DNA of 64,000 nucleotides, from positions 42,020 to 106,019 of the forward strand of contig CAMCMT010000002.1 of the NCBI GenBank assembly GCA_945875915.1, read 5' to 3'. Below, one piece after another: positions 55,201 to 61,200 of the stretch. Source of the DNA: Synechococcus sp. UW140. GTDB taxonomy: Bacteria; Cyanobacteriota; Cyanobacteriia; PCC-6307; Cyanobiaceae. A program made the position numbers and the translations under genes. The notes under the pieces were generated by a model. The model did no database searches. It saw nothing but the letters and a program-made list of their open reading frames with translations, and was not told the origin of the DNA. Positions within the stretch are counted from its first letter, which is position 1; every line of letters begins with the position of its first letter.

Positions 55201-58200
55201 TCTATCGTCCCGCCACGGGGGAGATCCGTGAATACTTTGTGCCGGGTGTTGATTTCATCGTGGCCTCCATTCCCTGGCCTTCAGGGGTCCCCGTGCCAGC
55301 CACCAGTGGCAGCCAGGCGACGAGCTGGGATCAGTATTCCAGCGCCCAACGCAACGCCGTTCTCGATTACTTGGGCTACAAGCCTCTCTACGCTGCTAAT
55401 TTCTCCAACATTGTTCGCAACGAAAGTCGCAACGGTGTTCTCACCACTAAATCCATTGCCAATCCTTGGGCCGGCGGTTCGAACAAAATTTGGCTGCCCA
55501 CCAGTGGTGATTTAGCCGGCATGGCCATTGAGGGCACCACCGATGCCTTAGCCAAGGTGGTGAGCAATGAGACCTTCGAGGGCACTATTGCTGCTGCTAC
55601 CCAGGGTTGGTCCATTACTTCAAATTCAGGCACTGTGGTATCTAGCCCGAGACTCTCTCAATACATGTCTTTTTCGTCAGGTAGTTGGGATAGCCTGGGC
55701 AGAGACGCAAAGAAATCTTTCACCTTAGACGGTAATGGCGGAACCATTAGTTTCGACTTTTATCGAATGAATAGCTGGGACGACAATGAATATTTTAAAG
55801 TTTTTAATGGCGATCAGTTAATTCTAAATGAACCGTTTAAATACGATGTTGCTGGTACTGCCAAGACGAATACACTTGTTAATGGCTACACATATACCAT
55901 CACTCCCGCGACCAGCCTTACTGACTTGGATGGTCATTTTGTTTTGGATCAGGCTTTCCACGTGACCATTACGGTGCCCAAGGATAAAACTGAAATTAAA
56001 CTTGGCTTTGGCAGCAATCTTAACGGCCCTAATGCAGGTGATGAATCCTATGGAATCGATGCACTTTCGGTTGTCAACGCACCCGCTATCTATAGCACCA
56101 CATCAGCTACCCCAACGGCAACTCAGGCGCTCCGCCTTGATGGTGCCAATGATTATGCCGACCTCCCTGATATCAGCCTTGGTGGTGATTTAACAGTTGA
56201 GGCCTGGGTGTACATCAATAGCGGCCAGACCTGGGCTCGCATCGTTGATATTGGCAATGGAGCCGCAAGTAACAACATTCTTTTGGCTACCTACGCAGAT
56301 ACAGGTCGGCTTGCTTTTGAAGCCTATGCTAACGGCTCCAGCAATGGTCAGGTGATTACCGATGATGCCCTGCCGATCAATCGCTGGGTTCACGTTGCCG
56401 CCGTCCTCAACAACGACAAGTCTGTTCAGATTTACTGGGATGGTCAACTAAAGAAGAGTGGTGCCCTTTCAGCCCTACCTGCTGATATGGTACGAACTAA
56501 TACTTGGGTTGGCCGCAGCAACTGGGCTGGCGATGCCTATTTCAATGGCTCCATCCGGGACCTGAAGATTTGGAATGATGCCCGCACCTCTGCTGAAGTC
56601 AGAAGTGATATGAGTCTGGCACCGAGTGGGAGTGACAATGCCTTGGCTGCCTGGTATCCCTTCGCCGACAATCGTCCAGTTTCCTTCCAGCGCACACCTA
56701 ATCCAGCAAACGGAAGAACCTACTTCTCTGTCAACGAGAATGGAGTCAACAAACCAATTCTCTTTGGTGCAGACCAGCTCTACGCAGGCATATATGAAGG
56801 CTGGCAAACCCTTGGTGCGGCAAAAGTTGACGGTGTAAATAGGGTGCTTTGGTATCATCAGCCAAGCAATCAATCTCACTATTGGAACCTAGATTCAAAC
56901 TGGAGTCGTGTTGGCGTTGGTGGTACATACGCAGTCTCCTCAGCTGACTCCTATAAACTTGAATCTCAGTTTGCAGTTGACATTAATCTTGATGGGATCA
57001 TTGGCAATCCCAGTGCTAATAACGCTAATCTCTCGGTTTCCTTGCAGCGTACGCCCAATCCGTCGGACGGAAGGACCTACTTCTCAGTAAACGAGAATGG
57101 AATTAACAGGCCAATCAATGGTGGTAGCCTCTACGAAGGCATCTACGACGGTTGGCAAACCCTTGGCGCAACAAAAGTAGACGGTACCAATAGGCTTCTT
57201 TGGTATCACCAGCCTTCCAATCAATCTCACTACTGGAATCTAGACAGCAATTGGAACCGTGTGAGTCATAGTGGCAACTATGCCATGAATTCCACCGAAA
57301 CATATGATCTTGAATCCCAGTTTGGAGTTGACATTAATAGGGATAATTTCATCGGCTATCAAGCCAATAACCCCACCGCATCCAAGAGTGGCCTACCTAT
57401 TGCCTCTAATGATTTTACTATTGCCACCCTTGTTAATGGCGCAAATATCAACGTTGTCGACGGTTCAGGGTCAGCGGCATCCGATGGAACCAGTCGCGAA
57501 TGGGTGGGAACTTTTGTAGACACAGCCAAGGTTCTCTATAGACAAACTCGATCAGCGCTAACAGCATCAACCCTAACGCAAACAGTCTCCAATCCCTCGG
57601 ACTCTGGTGCTGGCACCACGACGATTACAGGCCAGATTTCGGATGCGGAGCCTATTCCGGGCACTACTCCTGGTGCAAGCGAATGGCGGGTCAGCTATGA
57701 CAGCAACGGAGCTCGTAGCTACAGGATCAATGGCTTAAGAACCGGACTCAGTGGCACTCCCCAGTCCACGACCGCATCCGTTACCCGCGAGCCGGACTGG
57801 AAAGACAACTCTACATTTTCTCCATCCACCGCTCCCACGGTTGCCTTAGGTACCCACAAAGGCAACGCCCCCTTCATCCTGGGCTATACACCAAGGCCCA
57901 ATCTAGAAACCTTTGAAAATAGTTCAGGTTGGAACGTGCCCTCAGGCCCCGCTCCGATTACCACCAACAACAGCTATTACGGCTCCTTCCTCGGCGTATT
58001 TGCCAATGGCAGCAAGACCAGTGGCCAGGATACCTGGAAAACCTACACCCTCGATGGCAATGGGGGCCAGATTAGCTTCACCATGCACAAAATGGACACT
58101 TGGGATGGTGAGTCATTCCGGGTTTATGCCAATGATCAGGTGGTGTTTGATCAAAATCTCGTTTGGCACACAGATTACTACAATTCTGTCTTTACCGATA

Positions 58201-61200
58201 CCCCCAGAGTTTCTGGGTACACGGGAACAAGTATTGCACGCAATGACTATTCCCCGCACTATGCTGCTACTGGCTACAACGAGCAGAGTTTTGATATCTC
58301 GATTACCATCCCTGCTGGCGTAACCAGTCTGAAATTAGGATTTGGCAGTAGTTTGGATGGAGGCACGTCTGATGAATCCTATGGTATCGACAACGTGGCG
58401 GTTGTTAATGCGAATCAAAACCCTGGCCTTTATGCACCTAGCAGCGGTAGTCTGAATCTGGACTACATCAATAGCACGGCTTCGCTTGCCAATCGAACGG
58501 TTGTGAGCGCTGGAGGCACATCAAGGTCAGTTGGCACCATTCCTTCCACATCTATTGCCTATCTTGCTTCAAGTGGATCTACTAGTAATACCGACGCAAA
58601 AGCGAAATCAGATGGCCTAAGCATTAGTACTAGAGATGCTTTGGATCAAAACCAAAGCTTTAATGGGTATTCCAGGCTGGCCCGACTCACCAACTCGTCT
58701 GAGGTAACAGTGGCTGCCGCCAAGGCCAAAGGCCGTGATGTTCCGCATCTCTTCGCCGTCGATGGAATCCAGACCACGAATGATTTTACCTGGCGCTATT
58801 ATGATGGTCAAGCCATCGGTGATCTGTGGGGCAACAAGCAACTTTATCTGCAAACTTCTTCTACTGACTGGTCTACTGCCAAGTCACTTGCCGAGGGAAT
58901 GGAGGGTAATCTAGCCAAAATCGATACTGCTGCAGAAAATGCCACGATTGATTCTCAGTTTGGCTCGGCCTGGATTGGCGCCTCCCGCTCCAGTCCCGGG
59001 CAAAGCTTTAAATGGACGGATAATAATTCTTTAAGTTATACAAATTGGTCCTCGGGTCAACCCGATAATGCTTTTGGGTCGGGTTTGACTCAATTTAGTG
59101 ATAACTTTGAAATTGATAACAATGTCGCTTGGGGTAGCAATAGAAAGGATAGCGGCTACGGAAGGTTCCATGGCCGTTGGGGTATTGAACCTGCCTGGGA
59201 AACCTCGCTTGCCATGATTTTGAATGAGAATCTATACCACCAGATTAGCTATGATTTTCTGAGGATTGATAGCTGGGACGATGAAAGTATGCGCTTTAAA
59301 ATTTCGACGAATCTTGGCTCATGGGATCTTAACAAGTCCTTCCGGCAAGATCGTGATGAGGGATCCTTCGATTTGCTCAACCAGAATGGTTTTAAGATGA
59401 GTTTTGTGTCGACTCGTTTTGGTAACTTCATGTACAACGAGGCAAAAGATCAAGCTTTCAAAGTCACCCTAACACTTCCCCTTGGTGTTACCTATTGTGA
59501 CATGTGGTGGGATGCCGGATTGAATGAAGGAAATACTAACGAGGCCTGGGGTATGGACAACTTTAGTCTTAAGTCGAGCTCTGGTGAGCCTTATGTACAT
59601 ATTCTTGATGGCGGTCAGTGGAATGACTGGTCTGACGACGGGTCTCTCCCTGGAGTTGTAGAGTTGACTGTTCCCAACATTAATTGGAACGCTGGGGAGC
59701 CCAATGACGGCGGCGGCACCGGTCGCAATGATGAAAACTATCTCGGCATGTATGGGTCCCTGGGTACATTTAATGACAGCCCAAACACCGCGTCCTGGTA
59801 TCTCTCACAAGCCAACCCCGTTTGGGGCCCCAGCCGTGATATCAAAGAAGCCTTCTACGACTACAAGTACGACTGGACGTCTGTCCCCCTTGATGTCACC
59901 GATCCCCGCTTTAACTACCGCTACAATACAACCTCTACCGTTACGCCGATCTATGAAACCCAGCCCCTTTATCACCAGGAGGATGTCACCACCGTTAGCA
60001 CCGTTTCCAAGCTGACGCCGCGCCTGGTCAACCAGACGGTGTATTCCACCCAGTCGGTTACCACCGGTGTGGCCACCAGCTACACCACCGACTTCCGCCT
60101 TTCGGCGGCCGTGCCCTTCGACAGCATCAAGGGCAGCCGCGTCACGATCAATACCAGCGGCACTGGCGTCACCAACGTCTCCGGCAACATCAAGGCCACC
60201 GCAGCAACCACAGCCCCTAATTCCGTCAATTTGGGCTTCATCTCCACTGGTGCCCTCAACCTCGGCAACGGCTCCAGCAGCGTCGTTAATAGCACCCTGG
60301 TGGCCAACAGCTTCAACCTCAAGGGGGCTGGTCTCACTGCGGCTAACGATGTGCTAATCGCTGGCGTTAACAGCAGCCAACCCCAGGCCGTCAGCCTCGA
60401 TGCTGGCACCTCGGCCCTCAGTCTCCAGAGCAGCCTGGCCCCCGTTGGTGCACTCACGCTCAAGGGCAGCAGCCTGGTCCTGCCCACAACACAAGCCCTC
60501 AGCCTCGACGGGGTTAATGATTATGCTGATCTCCCTGATCTCAGCCTTGGTGGTGATTTAACAGTTGAGGCTTGGGTGTATGTGAACCAAGCCCAGGCCT
60601 GGTCGAGAATTGTCGATATCGGCAATGGGCAGGCAAATAGCATACTTTTAGGTAGTCATGGGGCAAATGGCGGTCTGTGGTTTGAAACTTTCACCAATGG
60701 AACTAGCAACGGTGGTGTCGTGGCTGATGAAGCCATCCCAACAAACCGCTGGGTACATGTAGCTGCCGTACTGAATCAAGATAAGTCTGCCAATCTCTAC
60801 GTCGATGGTGTCTTGAAGAAATCTGGAATTACTTCGGCTTTACCCGACCATATAGTGCGGACAAATACTTGGGTTGGCCGTAGTAACACTTCTGTAGATC
60901 CTTACTTCAATGGTTCGATCCGTGACCTCAAGATCTGGAATGATGCCCGCACCCCTGCTGAAGTCATAAACGATATGAGTCTGGCACCGAGTGGGAGTGA
61001 CAACGCCTTGGCTGCTTGGTATCCCTTCTCGGGAACTGCAGAAGGGGCAAGCTTGCTCAACGGAGCCGCTTTGGGACCGGCAGCCGCAACCACCGGCCGC
61101 TCCTCCTTCTGGGCCAATTCCATCAACCTTGCAGCTGGTACCACCCTCAACGTCAACCAGGCGGAGGCCAATGGCCAGCTGTTGCTATTGATCAATAGCA

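Noticed and set aside
58815..59800. C-type-lectin-like domain as target of a diversity-generating retroelement
   Set aside because: No reverse transcriptase gene, template repeat or adenine-biased variable repeat was seen in the window.
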